Shown here: one piece after another, positions 7,721 through 17,377 of the stretch
Layout of the letters: the number at the start of each line of letters is the position of its first letter
How positions within the stretch are numbered: the first letter of the stretch is position 1
Source: Pseudobutyrivibrio ruminis
Lineage (GTDB): Bacteria > Bacillota > Clostridia > Lachnospirales > Lachnospiraceae
Reading direction: 5' to 3'
DNA: 53,848 nt
NCBI GenBank assembly: GCA_015057305.1
Contig: SVES01000019.1
Span: forward strand, 2,096 to 55,943
The notes under the pieces: model-generated
The model's database searches: none
Told to the model about the DNA's origin: nothing
What the model saw: the letters and a program-made list of their open reading frames with translations, nothing else
Program-made: the position numbers and the translations under genes

Positions 7721-8560
7721 TTATCTTAGTATTTCATCAATTGTAGATACTGTACTAAAGCTTCCCGAATGGTTTGAAATTATATCTTTCATTATAGGCA
7801 ATTCAAAATAACTGATATAGCAAATTAGTGTATTATTTTCTCCTGCTATAGCGCCTCTAGAATCCATGATAGTACAGGTTTTATTTAATTTGTCCTTTAT
7901 ATCCTTGATTATATTGTCTGGATCCTGGGTAATGATTGTTACCTGTTTGATTGCCTCAAAATGGTCGGTATAATGGTCAATAACTGCAGTGGCTACCACA
8001 TATACAAGTAGGCTAAGTAGGGCCGCTGTAACATCAATAGTGAAAAACACAGTAATATAAACCAGCGCGTTAAATATCAGCAGTACTGGAGTCATACTGT
8101 AGTTTCGTCCTGTCTTGTCTGACAGACGCTTTACAACAATATTAGCTAAGATTTCTGAACCATCAATACAACCACCATTTCTTAGAATCAATGACAGGCC
8201 TGCCCCAAGGAAGGCTCCGCCAAAGGCCACCGCTAAAAAGTGCTCAGTATTTAACTCAAATGGTATTTCCTCAAAAAAATGTATGCCAAGGGTATATGCC
8301 AGTGAGCCAATTGTTGCCTTAAGTGTAAAGCTTTTTCCAAGCACCAAAAAACCTGCAACAATAAATGGAATAAATACTGCAAAAACACATGGTGCCAAAG
8401 AAAATCCTGTCATTTTGCTAATAATAATTGCCACACCTGCAGTTCCATAGTCGATAGCATCATTGGGCAATATAATTAATGCAACTGAAAAGCTCGCCAT
8501 AATTGCCCCAACAATTATTAGTATATACGATAACAACTCTTTTTTTCTCTTAGCCTTCAT
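7721..8560 (-). CDS. YitT family membrane protein (DUF161/DUF2179)
   Basis: 279 residues: five or six N-terminal membrane helices, with the typical NGGCIDGSEILA segment near the middle, then a soluble DUF2179 domain (about 200-279, QVTIITQDPDN...). The biochemical role of the family is not established. The start overlaps the end of the upstream Fic gene by 11 bases, and its ribosome-binding site (GGAG) lies inside the Fic coding sequence, so the two are co-transcribed and probably coupled. A second member of the family lies at 25163-26029. Confidence 0.9.
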   Translation of the reverse strand: MKAKRKKELLSYILIIVGAIMASFSVALIILPNDAIDYGTAGVAIIISKMTGFSLAPCVFAVFIPFIVAGFLVLGKSFTLKATIGSLAYTLGIHFFEEIPFELNTEHFLAVAFGGAFLGAGLSLILRNGGCIDGSEILANIVVKRLSDKTGRNYSMTPVLLIFNALVYITVFFTIDVTAALLSLLVYVVATAVIDHYTDHFEAIKQVTIITQDPDNIIKDIKDKLNKTCTIMDSRGAIAGENNTLICYISYFELPIMKDIISNHSGSFSTVSTIDEILR

Positions 8561-9347
8561 TATTTTCTCCTAAAAAGTCTTTTAACCACTTACCTTTTTC
8601 CTCACAACGGCCTTTGTCAAATACTGGACTCCATGTTTTCTCAGCCTGATTCTTTAAAAAGTCGATCAACTCACTTAAAGATTGTCTATCATCCCAAGCT
8701 TCCAAAGCTTTATAATATTCTTTCTTATCCTCATCAAAAATAGTAATTGGTGGGTGGTTATGAACGAGAAGAATATAATTCATACACAGACGCCCTACTC
8801 TACCATTACCGTCGGCGAAGGCATGTATATTTTCGAATTTTGCATGAAAATAAGCAGCTGCTGTCAAAGCTTTATTGTCTTCTACATCTTCCAATTCTTC
8901 CAACAGCTCCGAAACTTCTTCATGCACCCACTCAGGAAGTGTTCCAACCTCCTTCTCACCTGTAACATAATCTTTCTTCTTATATTCCCCTGGACGCTCC
9001 CCAGTTTTCCAACGACGCTCATCATATGTATTCTTTGTAAGAAGTTTCTGAAATCTCTTTAACAGATTCTCATCAAGAGGTAACCTTTGTTGCAAAGCTT
9101 CTAGCAAATACTTCCATGCATCCTTAGAATTTTGCATTTCATACAGGGTACGTAAATCTCCCGTATAAGAAACAACCCCATTCTTATCAAAGATTTCTCT
9201 AGTATCGTGATACGTAATATTATCGTTTTCAATTTTGCCCGAATTATATGCATATATTACTTGATATGATTCAACCAAAGCCAGTAAATCTTCAAATGTA
9301 GCTCCTTTTGCATCATTCCATTTTATAAGAATATCTTCGTATCTCAT
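8550..9347 (-). CDS. Fic-domain protein with N-terminal inhibitory motif
   Basis: 265 residues. The core motif HAFADGNGRVGR (175-186) matches the active HxFx(D/E)GNGRxxR signature, so AMP transfer or related nucleotidyl transfer to a hydroxyl is expected. Near the N-terminus SGKIEN (36-41) matches the (S/T)xxxE(G/N) autoinhibitory helix, which in class II Fic proteins plugs the ATP site. It sits immediately downstream of the ssp defence operon on the same strand, separated by that operon's terminator and a 32-bp direct repeat, and overlaps the yitT gene. It could be a toxin or regulator gained with the island, but housekeeping Fic proteins also exist. An AAGAGG site precedes the ATG. Confidence 0.92.
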   Translation of the reverse strand: MRYEDILIKWNDAKGATFEDLLALVESYQVIYAYNSGKIENDNITYHDTREIFDKNGVVSYTGDLRTLYEMQNSKDAWKYLLEALQQRLPLDENLLKRFQKLLTKNTYDERRWKTGERPGEYKKKDYVTGEKEVGTLPEWVHEEVSELLEELEDVEDNKALTAAAYFHAKFENIHAFADGNGRVGRLCMNYILLVHNHPPITIFDEDKKEYYKALEAWDDRQSLSELIDFLKNQAEKTWSPVFDKGRCEEKGKWLKDFLGENNEG

Positions 9348-9362
9348 ATTTACCTCTTAAAT

Positions 9363-9458
9363 GATTTTTTTCTAGTATACCACATCATTTTATGTGTATC
9401 GCATAAATCATACTTACATCTTCAAAGATTTTTTTCAGTATACTACATCATATTTATG
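9363..9458. repeat. Pair of ~32-bp direct repeats upstream of fic
   Basis: The copy at 9363-9394 and the copy at 9427-9458 both read GATTTTTTTC, AGTATAC, ACATCAT, TTTATG, with only a few differences, 64 bases apart. On the minus strand each copy carries TATACT, and the proximal one also has an extended -10 TG. The proximal copy is therefore a likely fic promoter and the distal one a duplicate or recombination scar. Confidence 0.7.
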
Positions 9459-9484
9459 GCAAAGCTACTTATCAAGGCACGAAA

Positions 9485-9516
9485 TAAGCTCGTGGTTATA
9501 TTATTCCACGAGCTTA
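9485..9516 (-). terminator. Terminator at the end of the ssp operon
   Basis: The perfect 11-bp stem TAAGCTCGTGG/CCACGAGCTTA with a 10-base loop lies directly after the sspE stop. The tail TTTCG is only modestly T-rich. Confidence 0.8.
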
Positions 9517-9520
9517 GTCT

Positions 9521-11704
9521 TTACATAGTTAAAGTATTTAATTCATTTATAAGCATTCCTTTTATTCCGTCATACCTGTATTTCAAGAAACTATCAATCT
9601 CATCAGGATTAAGGTATTCGATCTTCAACGCCGTTTTCGCGCCTACAGTGACATTTTGTAAATATGTATTCGCTGGTAAATTAGAAATATCACCATTTTC
9701 TCCAGCATCAATAAATACATAATTAATTGGCGAATTATACTTACTGTTTTTCTTATCTCTGAGGTTTAACTCTTTTTCTTTCGCAGCCATTTTTTCAAAC
9801 AAATTACTTGCTAACGGAACAATATGATGTGCCTCCAATGATTTATTGCTAAATACACTGATCCTCTCTGAATTATCCTTAAGAAGTAATGGATATGTAT
9901 AAGAAAGCATATAATGACATATTGACATCCTAAGTACATCTTTAGGATAATGTCCAGCTTCAGTTTTTTCCATTGTCAACGTTGCAAAATCTGAGAAATC
10001 CTCTTTATCAAATACCTTTTTAATTTGATCATCTAACCATGCCGGTCTAGCATTAGCTCCTTCTCGTTTATCCTCTATAAATTGTAAAAGATTTTTTATA
10101 TCCGATTCCATTTTCGTATTTTGATCTGAATCGTAAGCTCCTGAGAAAATCGCTGACCAATACCATGCTTCTAAAACATCATTTACCTTCTTATCATTAA
10201 AATACTCCTCATTTAAGAAGATTACAGCTAAAACTGTAATCATATTCTTATAATTAATTTCGGATATTTTACGCACCCCACATCTAACCTGAAGGAAAAA
10301 TAATGCACGATCAACACTTGTACATATAAGCTGTAAATTATCATTTATATCCTCAGCAGATAAATCTAATATTGCCTTTTTCTTTGTATTTGCTAAACCA
10401 TACTTATCATAATCTCGATTTTTATTATAACAATGCAATGATAATACAGTTAAAAAAGTATCAGCATATGCAGATATTACATCATCATCTGAATCGATTG
10501 CACCCATTCTCATAGAAGCATTCTCGTTTTCATATGGTTTACAATTCTTATATATAGTAGCTATACAATCAGGCAAAATAGTATCTGGATATTTATTCTG
10601 TTTTTTTACACTATTTATGAATCTCTCCTTAAAACTTCCCTGGTTCCTCGAATCCGAGGATGCCTTAGCAATAATAAGATCAAAGGTTGATAAAGCCACA
10701 CCACCCTCGTTCAATCTTTCATAAACATTAATTGCTCGTGCTTTCTCTGCGTCTTCCATTATTATTTTTGAAAGATACATGCTACTAATGCATTTATCTA
10801 AATACTCTTTAAACTTATCTTTCCATGTATCAGCTCGTTGAACAATAAGATCATCAAAAGTCGCCCCTTCTTTATAACTAGCGTATTCTTGACTATTTTC
10901 TCCAAGAAAATCTTTAACAAATGCATCCCATTTAGCTTCATCACCATCAAGATTATAATAATAATTCTTAATAGCTTCTGCCATATCTTTCGAAATAGAA
11001 TTCATAATTCCCGTGTATGTGTTTAGATGGGTCATATCATTCGCATATAAAAGATATAATGGTAGATAATAACAGTCAGAATGAGACAGACAATACTTTC
11101 TTAATGTATCTTTAGCACAAGATGCAAATGGATGATATGGTGGTTCATTTTTGTCTTTGTTAAACTCTGTTTTTGTTACTTCCTCATAATGAATCAAAGG
11201 TTCAATATCATCCGAAAGGAAAGAAGGAGTTGCTGACATAAATATACTATAATCCAGCGTTTTTACCCCAAAAATATCATTTTTTATTTCCGCATCCCAT
11301 CTCGGAATTTTCAAAAAAAACCTTTTCTTTAGACTCGTATGTAAAGGATCCTTCTGCCAATCCGACCAATTATTAAAAATAACATCTGAAAAAACATTAG
11401 TTAAAACTGTTAATCTTTGCTGCCCGTCTAAAAGAAATGATACGTTATTTCCATTGTACTTTTCTTGACTCCAATCAACAGTGTGTTTACATCCAATTTC
11501 ATTTGCAACATATTCTTTGGTATTGCTAGAATTTAATATTAAAATGCTGCCTATTGGTAACCTAGCAAAAACTGACGCAATGATACCTATCTGCTTTCGC
11601 ACATCTTTCCATTTAAAATCTCTCTGAAAATCCGGTAATAGTACTTTTCCTTGCTCAATATCTTTGATAATGTCATTAAAGTCAATTGACTTATATGATT
11701 CCAT
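9521..11704 (-). CDS. sspE: SspE-like effector (DUF262 + DUF1524)
   Basis: 727 residues. The N-terminal DUF262 domain shows the family QR motif LLDGQQRL (91-98). The C-terminal DUF1524 HNH-type nuclease region has EAHHIVPL (His 626-627) and a downstream NLPANTYL. In characterised Ssp systems, SspE uses the DUF262 domain for phosphorothioate-stimulated NTP hydrolysis and the DUF1524 domain to nick incoming DNA. DUF262/DUF1524 proteins also occur as GmrSD-type enzymes acting on modified DNA. Here the position as last gene of an sspDBCA operon, five bases after sspA, argues for SspE. A GAGGAGG site in the end of sspA precedes the ATG by ten bases. Confidence 0.92.
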   Translation of the reverse strand: MESYKSIDFNDIIKDIEQGKVLLPDFQRDFKWKDVRKQIGIIASVFARLPIGSILILNSSNTKEYVANEIGCKHTVDWSQEKYNGNNVSFLLDGQQRLTVLTNVFSDVIFNNWSDWQKDPLHTSLKKRFFLKIPRWDAEIKNDIFGVKTLDYSIFMSATPSFLSDDIEPLIHYEEVTKTEFNKDKNEPPYHPFASCAKDTLRKYCLSHSDCYYLPLYLLYANDMTHLNTYTGIMNSISKDMAEAIKNYYYNLDGDEAKWDAFVKDFLGENSQEYASYKEGATFDDLIVQRADTWKDKFKEYLDKCISSMYLSKIIMEDAEKARAINVYERLNEGGVALSTFDLIIAKASSDSRNQGSFKERFINSVKKQNKYPDTILPDCIATIYKNCKPYENENASMRMGAIDSDDDVISAYADTFLTVLSLHCYNKNRDYDKYGLANTKKKAILDLSAEDINDNLQLICTSVDRALFFLQVRCGVRKISEINYKNMITVLAVIFLNEEYFNDKKVNDVLEAWYWSAIFSGAYDSDQNTKMESDIKNLLQFIEDKREGANARPAWLDDQIKKVFDKEDFSDFATLTMEKTEAGHYPKDVLRMSICHYMLSYTYPLLLKDNSERISVFSNKSLEAHHIVPLASNLFEKMAAKEKELNLRDKKNSKYNSPINYVFIDAGENGDISNLPANTYLQNVTVGAKTALKIEYLNPDEIDSFLKYRYDGIKGMLINELNTLTM

Positions 11705-11709
11705 TTACC

Positions 11710-12873
11710 TTATACCTCCTCCGTTAGTTCTTGAATAGCTTGTAAAAATAATTTTATATCCTTCTCCGTAGTAAATTTCCCTACACTTGCCCTTACAGTT
11801 CCCACAAAAGACTTATCATTTATATAATCATGAATGAGTGGTGCACAGTGATAACCTGTACGAACAGCTATATCAAAATCCTCATCCATAATCTGCCCAA
11901 CCTCTGAAGCCATATATCCACCTATATTAAACGACACTATTCCAATATGGCTATCCTCAGAAGGTAAATACGTATATACGTTTTTTATGCCTTGCAGCCC
12001 TGTAGTTAGCAACTTTGTTAATTCTTTTTCATTTTCATATACATTAGCCTGTACTAATTCATCTAATGCTGCCTCTAGTCCAGCAATAGCGACTATATTT
12101 TCACTGCCTACCTCATATCGTGAACTACCAGTATTAGGCATATCTAAATTCAAAGAATCAGAACCAGTACCCCCTGCAAAAATCTGACTTAGTGAGAATT
12201 CTTTTGTCTTGATAAACCCAGCAACGCCAAATGGACCATACAATGTTTTATGCCCAGCAAATACCAGCAAATCAATTGGCATAGTTTTAAAATTAACTGG
12301 GACAAGTCCAAAGGCCTGTGCTCCATCAACAATTACCTTTCCCCCAACCGATTTAGCTAAAGTTCCAATTTTTTCAATTGGCAAGATGTAACCAGTAACA
12401 TTACTAACATAACTCATGAATACATAATCTGGTTTATTCTTAGCAAATTGAAATTTAACAGCATCTAAATCAATAAAATGATATTTGTTATTTCCAGCCA
12501 CCTCTGATTTATAAGGTAATACTTGAATACTAAATTCAAATTTCTTTTGCCAAAAATGAAGAGTTCTCATTACTGCGTTATGTTCAAATGGACTTACGTA
12601 AACAACGTCAGTATTTTTCCATTCAATACCACCTATTATTTGATTGAATGCAATCGTCGCAGATGAGGTGAAAAATATGTCTGCCACTCCATTGGCATTA
12701 GCTAACCTCAAAAGTTTTTCTCTAGTATTTGCGATTATTTCATCAGCTTGTCTAGCTGCTTTATAAGATCCCCTACCAGCATTCACCGCTAAATTTCTAT
12801 TTACTTCATCCATTCTTGCAAGCATACTCTCACTCTTCGGGAAAGTTGTTGCAGCATTATCTAAATAAATCAT
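11710..12873 (-). CDS. sspA: SspA-like cysteine desulfurase
   Basis: 387 residues, a PLP enzyme of the class V aminotransferase fold. Visible features are the N-terminal YLDNAATT, PLP-contact EHNAVM (His 98), cofactor Asp in VDGAQAFG (183), Schiff-base Lys in AGHKTLYGP (209) and the sulfur-carrying Cys in RTGYHCAP (343). The RxGxHC form is SufS-like. It would take sulfur from L-cysteine as a persulfide and pass it to SspD. The gene lies between sspC (eight bases away) and sspE, with no iscU or suf genes nearby, so it is probably dedicated to DNA phosphorothioation rather than FeS assembly. RBS AGAGG. Confidence 0.92.
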   Translation of the reverse strand: MIYLDNAATTFPKSESMLARMDEVNRNLAVNAGRGSYKAARQADEIIANTREKLLRLANANGVADIFFTSSATIAFNQIIGGIEWKNTDVVYVSPFEHNAVMRTLHFWQKKFEFSIQVLPYKSEVAGNNKYHFIDLDAVKFQFAKNKPDYVFMSYVSNVTGYILPIEKIGTLAKSVGGKVIVDGAQAFGLVPVNFKTMPIDLLVFAGHKTLYGPFGVAGFIKTKEFSLSQIFAGGTGSDSLNLDMPNTGSSRYEVGSENIVAIAGLEAALDELVQANVYENEKELTKLLTTGLQGIKNVYTYLPSEDSHIGIVSFNIGGYMASEVGQIMDEDFDIAVRTGYHCAPLIHDYINDKSFVGTVRASVGKFTTEKDIKLFLQAIQELTEEV

Positions 12874-12880
12874 CTTGCCT

Positions 12881-15800
12881 CTATTTTTGTTTAATAAGTT
12901 GCTCTATCGTTTGTACTAAAACAGCTACCTTCTGATTTGTTTCCAAGCTATCACCAAAATCATCTAAAGCAGATTCGATTGCATTTTTAAGGAAATAGCT
13001 TGTTGAGTCATCCTCAATAAAATCATAGTTACGTTCAACTATCTCACCGGTACTATCTTTAAATGTAAATGAATAGGCTCCTACTGAATCTTTATCCGAA
13101 TCACTTATAGCATCAACTGCATCAATGGCTTCTTTAAAAGATTTCTCAAAAGCTTCTTCTGACTCATCCTTCCAATCCTCAATGTATAAATCTATAAGAA
13201 TCTTTGATAAATCAGAAGCTATCAATTCATCATTGTAATTATTCAATTGCGAAATATAATTCATTAGCTGACTAACTTTGCCACTATTGATATATTTCTT
13301 AGCTTTTTCACTCTTACCCCTATACCAATTGATTAGCCCGGACGCTAATCCCTCGTCTTTGCCGAGACCAAGCACTTTTCTAGCTTCATCAACAGCAACT
13401 TCACGTTCTTTTATTAAATATTTAGAAAGTAATGTATGAACCTCTCGTACATTTTCTAAACACTGAATATATTCACCCTCTTCACTGAGAAGATTTGGTA
13501 ACAAATCAAAAAGAATCTCTCTTGGATTAACCTCTATCTTTCGGAATATATTTCTGAATACCCTTATATATTCCATCTGTATTTCAGAATACCTTCCCTT
13601 ATTGTCCTGAAAGTTCATGGCACACTGAGGCAATGATCTATACCATCGTTGAATAGCCGACACAAGTGCAGAAAGTCTTTTATGCTTTCCCTGTAGATGT
13701 TGACTAAATTCTTCATCTATAAATAATTTTTCTAGTGACTCTAAATACTTGTCCTTATTTGCATCCTTTTCTTCAATGTACAAATAATAATCTTCTGGTT
13801 TTTCACAGAGATTATTTAATATTTCAGCAGAAACATCTACTTCTTTTTCCTGTAAGTAAATAACAGGCATATTGCTCAATGTTACAAACTGGCTAGCAAG
13901 ATAAATAGGAATAACACCATTTCTCATACCGTAGCTCTTGCCAAGTAATTTTTTAAAAAGCCTATCAAAAGAACGTTTTTCGCCAACTGACTTTTTAAAG
14001 AACTTACGAATCTCACTAATAGCTGCCTTAGTTCCTGGATTCATTATGTATTTATCCTTAGTAGGATAAATTCCCGTATATAGCAATGCAGATCTAAATA
14101 CCATTGCTTCCGGACTGGTTCCAGTAATGTACACATCTAATGGTTCACCATTCAACAAAGATGTTATTACCGTATTTCTAGCCTTCAAATACTGCCCCGA
14201 AACTCGTCTTATATTCACCAATTCGTGATTAACAATCGGAGTGTCTTTATAGTACTCATCACAAATTGAGCTCATATAATTGTTAAACAAAGCATCTGAA
14301 TGAATATCTAATATTTCTTTTGAAGCATGGAATATCATGCAATCCGAATTAACAATTCCTACAGTCTTATCTAAAGTTTCATTTATCTCAAAAATAACAT
14401 CCTCTAACTGAAGCGTTAATTCCTGTTCCATTACCTGATGTTGTGAAATAAATTCTGAAGAAGCTAGTAATTCCTTTATAACAGTATATTTTTGAACATT
14501 TTCATCGATTTGAACAACTTCTGTTGGAAGAATAATTAATACTCTTTTATCTTCTATCTTTGATATTTTTTCAAGGCATTCTTTTCTTCGTCCTTCGTTC
14601 TGAATCAGCACGCACAGTATACATCCATCCGCAAAATTATTTCCGGACAATACTGTATTTATATCTGGCAAAGAAATAAATTCATCCTCTGTCAAATAAA
14701 CATATCTAAAAAATCGAGTCATCTTAAAAAGCTGATTATGTCTCCTAGGAAGAAGATAATCCGTTTCAGCTATTTCAGAAACAACCTTCGACATTGAATA
14801 CTTATTCTGCAATCCAGCAATTCTATTTTTGATTTCTTTGTCTAAATCAATTCCTACATTGTGCCTAAAAGCAAACTGATTTGTTCTAACACGATAAACT
14901 ATCAGCTGCTTTTCTACTAACTTATTCAAGATTTCTGACACAGTTGAGTTTAATTTTCCAGAAGCAAGTTCTATTGTCTTCTCATCAGCAAGCAGTTCTT
15001 CTGGATGTCCAATCATGTGAATCAACGCTATTGTCTTGATTACTTTTCTTTCATCATCTGATTCAACTTTTGACAAAGCATAGTCTGCCTTCAACCACTC
15101 ATTATGAATAAAAGCATCTGAAATATTTTCCTTAAATTGAATCTCAAAATAATCATATACAGCATCTGCGGCAACATATAAATAATCACCTGCTTTATGC
15201 TTAGCGATAATATTTGTCAGAGAATTAAACTCATCATAGCAAAGAAAGGTAAATATAGTTCTCTCGTTCTGAGCAACCTTCTCACTTATTCCTAATAGTA
15301 AATATGTAGCCAAAGGAAGGAGTGGAAAACACCCCTCTGCAATAATTGATTTAAAATCCTCTTCCTTTTCAAACACCCCTCTAAATACTTGGAGCTCAAA
15401 ATTTTTATCTACTATCTTTTTAAAAGATTCTTTCTCGAATACTTCATTAATACATTCTGATTTCTTTATTGTATTTTTGATAAGCTCATAATTATTTTGA
15501 CCACTAATTACAAACAGTCTCTCCTGAAGACGTCCTTCAACACCCTCAAATTCTTTTCTAACAACAGCATCGAGCCTTACTCCATATTCTTTAATACTTT
15601 TATGAGCAATCAAAACCATGTGAATTCTTCCACCATCTTCCTTACTACTAGATGAAAGTTCACACATATCTTGAAGTACGCGCATATCAGAAGCAAAAAA
15701 CTCCTTACCATGACCTTCTATATATTTACTAAACTCATCAAAAACTATTATGATTCCATCGTAACCATAATTATTCTTTAACTCACGATTTATACTTTGA

Positions 15801-16489
15801 TATACCTTTATTGCTTCCTGCTGAAGAATAGGTTCAAACAAACTACCTGCAGTAAGTTCTGGATATATCTTTCTGAAAAATGAAAGGGCGTTTTTATCAA
15901 AGCTTTCAAGTGCTTCAACAAACGAAGCCAGTGTCATATTTTCACCTGATAAAAAGTATCCCAATTGTGAATATGTGTTAGGAAATTTTTTTCTCCAATT
16001 ATTAATAACATTTACTGCTTCTGAATAATAACTATCAGGCATAATATCTGATAATTTAGCTTTTTGCAGAGATTCATATAGTGAAATCAAAAATGCTTGA
16101 TTCAAACTTTTATCTGTATTTGATACTAATACAGGTAAATACTTTTTATTCGAATCATATATCTCTCGAACAAGATTTCCCGCCTCTTGATCTATGCCTT
16201 CTATTTTTTTTATAAGTTTGTCTTTAGTTTTTGTCTTTCTTCCTGCAAGCAAAGCAAGCCACACCAAAATCAAATGTGACTTTCCTTTTCCATAAGGGCC
16301 AATCAAAACCGTGGCATTACCATGGTTTGATGACTTAATATCGTGCAGATAGCTCATTAAAATTGATAATGATGAACGTGTTGGAATGTAACTTTCAACT
16401 TTATCATCAGAATCTATGTCTAACATTAAATTCACAGAACTCTGAAATCTTCTATCTGTTGAAACCAATTGATGTAACGCTTTATTCAT
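12881..16489 (-). CDS. sspC: SspC-like large P-loop ATPase
   Basis: 1202 residues. The N-terminal ATPase shows Walker A GPYGKGKSH (64-72) and Walker B IIIVFDEFSKY (about 246-256), followed by a sensor-like IHMVLIAHKS. The rest is predominantly helical and charged, with no domain I can name. In Ssp systems the SspC ATPase is required with SspB and SspD for sulfur insertion into DNA, presumably driving DNA or complex remodelling. Large NTPases of similar look occur in BREX and DISARM-like islands, but no pglX, pglZ, brxC set or methylase is present. The start has AAAGGA nine bases upstream. It is the longest gene of the window. Confidence 0.88.
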   Translation of the reverse strand: MNKALHQLVSTDRRFQSSVNLMLDIDSDDKVESYIPTRSSLSILMSYLHDIKSSNHGNATVLIGPYGKGKSHLILVWLALLAGRKTKTKDKLIKKIEGIDQEAGNLVREIYDSNKKYLPVLVSNTDKSLNQAFLISLYESLQKAKLSDIMPDSYYSEAVNVINNWRKKFPNTYSQLGYFLSGENMTLASFVEALESFDKNALSFFRKIYPELTAGSLFEPILQQEAIKVYQSINRELKNNYGYDGIIIVFDEFSKYIEGHGKEFFASDMRVLQDMCELSSSSKEDGGRIHMVLIAHKSIKEYGVRLDAVVRKEFEGVEGRLQERLFVISGQNNYELIKNTIKKSECINEVFEKESFKKIVDKNFELQVFRGVFEKEEDFKSIIAEGCFPLLPLATYLLLGISEKVAQNERTIFTFLCYDEFNSLTNIIAKHKAGDYLYVAADAVYDYFEIQFKENISDAFIHNEWLKADYALSKVESDDERKVIKTIALIHMIGHPEELLADEKTIELASGKLNSTVSEILNKLVEKQLIVYRVRTNQFAFRHNVGIDLDKEIKNRIAGLQNKYSMSKVVSEIAETDYLLPRRHNQLFKMTRFFRYVYLTEDEFISLPDINTVLSGNNFADGCILCVLIQNEGRRKECLEKISKIEDKRVLIILPTEVVQIDENVQKYTVIKELLASSEFISQHQVMEQELTLQLEDVIFEINETLDKTVGIVNSDCMIFHASKEILDIHSDALFNNYMSSICDEYYKDTPIVNHELVNIRRVSGQYLKARNTVITSLLNGEPLDVYITGTSPEAMVFRSALLYTGIYPTKDKYIMNPGTKAAISEIRKFFKKSVGEKRSFDRLFKKLLGKSYGMRNGVIPIYLASQFVTLSNMPVIYLQEKEVDVSAEILNNLCEKPEDYYLYIEEKDANKDKYLESLEKLFIDEEFSQHLQGKHKRLSALVSAIQRWYRSLPQCAMNFQDNKGRYSEIQMEYIRVFRNIFRKIEVNPREILFDLLPNLLSEEGEYIQCLENVREVHTLLSKYLIKEREVAVDEARKVLGLGKDEGLASGLINWYRGKSEKAKKYINSGKVSQLMNYISQLNNYNDELIASDLSKILIDLYIEDWKDESEEAFEKSFKEAIDAVDAISDSDKDSVGAYSFTFKDSTGEIVERNYDFIEDDSTSYFLKNAIESALDDFGDSLETNQKVAVLVQTIEQLIKQK

Positions 16490-16505
16490 AACAAACTGTC
16501 CTTTA

Positions 16506-17366
16506 TTACTTGAAATATTCTAAATAGATTTCATCTGGATTTTGTCGTTCTTTTATATATATCATATCTAATCCAGCTGTTTTATTTACAGTAAGCTTCC
16601 CTATATCAGCTAACGAATCAATATATTCCGTTAACATAGAACGTTTAATATTAAGACTCTTACCAACCATTCCAGGCATTGATACTAAATCATCCAAACT
16701 GACAGATTCTTCACATAATGATTTATTAATACCGTACCAAATTACCAATCTATCTAGTTGATTCTTAGATGGTTGCATCTTCCTATAGCTTTCTCCATCA
16801 TTTCTAAGAAGATGTAATGTATAAAATGGACTTTTTTTCTTTTCTTCTGGATCAACCTGCCCCATTATCTCTTTTCCATACATTTGTAAAATGGCATCAC
16901 AATCAGCTATGACTGAATTATTTGAAGGAGCTTTTCCGCTTCCATATTTCATCTGAACCAAATGGGACATTACTGCTTTAAAATCATCAACTGTAAAACT
17001 CTCCATTTCAAACTCAGAAAAGAATAAATACCAAGCTGTAACCTTTTCTTTGTTCATGACAAGATTTAAATGCAATATCCACAATGTATAAATATCTTCT
17101 ATATATGGATCTTTTTCCAGGATTGCTTCGCCTAGTTTAGTTAATTTAGCCTTACCTGCTACTACAGTCACAAGTCCTGCCGCCTCTATCCAGTATCGAA
17201 TAGATTTAGCCATATTCGGCCCTACACCGAGTCTATCAGCTCCATAGTATTCCTTAAATGTCTCCTCGCCATTAGGAGAAGAAATTTCCATCAAAGCCTT
17301 AGTAAACCATCCCTCTCTAGGAATAAAACTTTCATGACCTTTGAATCTATATTTTTTTGCTTCCAT
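16506..17366 (-). CDS. sspB: SspB-like DUF4007 protein
   Basis: 286 residues, a DUF4007 protein. The N-terminus FKGHESFIPREGWFTKAL and the segment LGVGPNMAKSIRYWIEAAGL (listed to 20 residues) are the family landmarks. Characterised SspB is a DUF4007 DNA nickase that opens one strand so that sulfur can be placed at the backbone. It lies between sspD (11 bases) and sspC (16 bases), the standard neighbourhood. The ribosome-binding site is weak (AAAGGTG about 15 bases ahead), so translation may depend on coupling to sspD. DUF4007 paired with a PAPS-reductase-like protein is close to diagnostic for phosphorothioation loci. Confidence 0.92.
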   Translation of the reverse strand: MEAKKYRFKGHESFIPREGWFTKALMEISSPNGEETFKEYYGADRLGVGPNMAKSIRYWIEAAGLVTVVAGKAKLTKLGEAILEKDPYIEDIYTLWILHLNLVMNKEKVTAWYLFFSEFEMESFTVDDFKAVMSHLVQMKYGSGKAPSNNSVIADCDAILQMYGKEIMGQVDPEEKKKSPFYTLHLLRNDGESYRKMQPSKNQLDRLVIWYGINKSLCEESVSLDDLVSMPGMVGKSLNIKRSMLTEYIDSLADIGKLTVNKTAGLDMIYIKERQNPDEIYLEYFK

Positions 17367-17377
17367 AGATTTAATAT

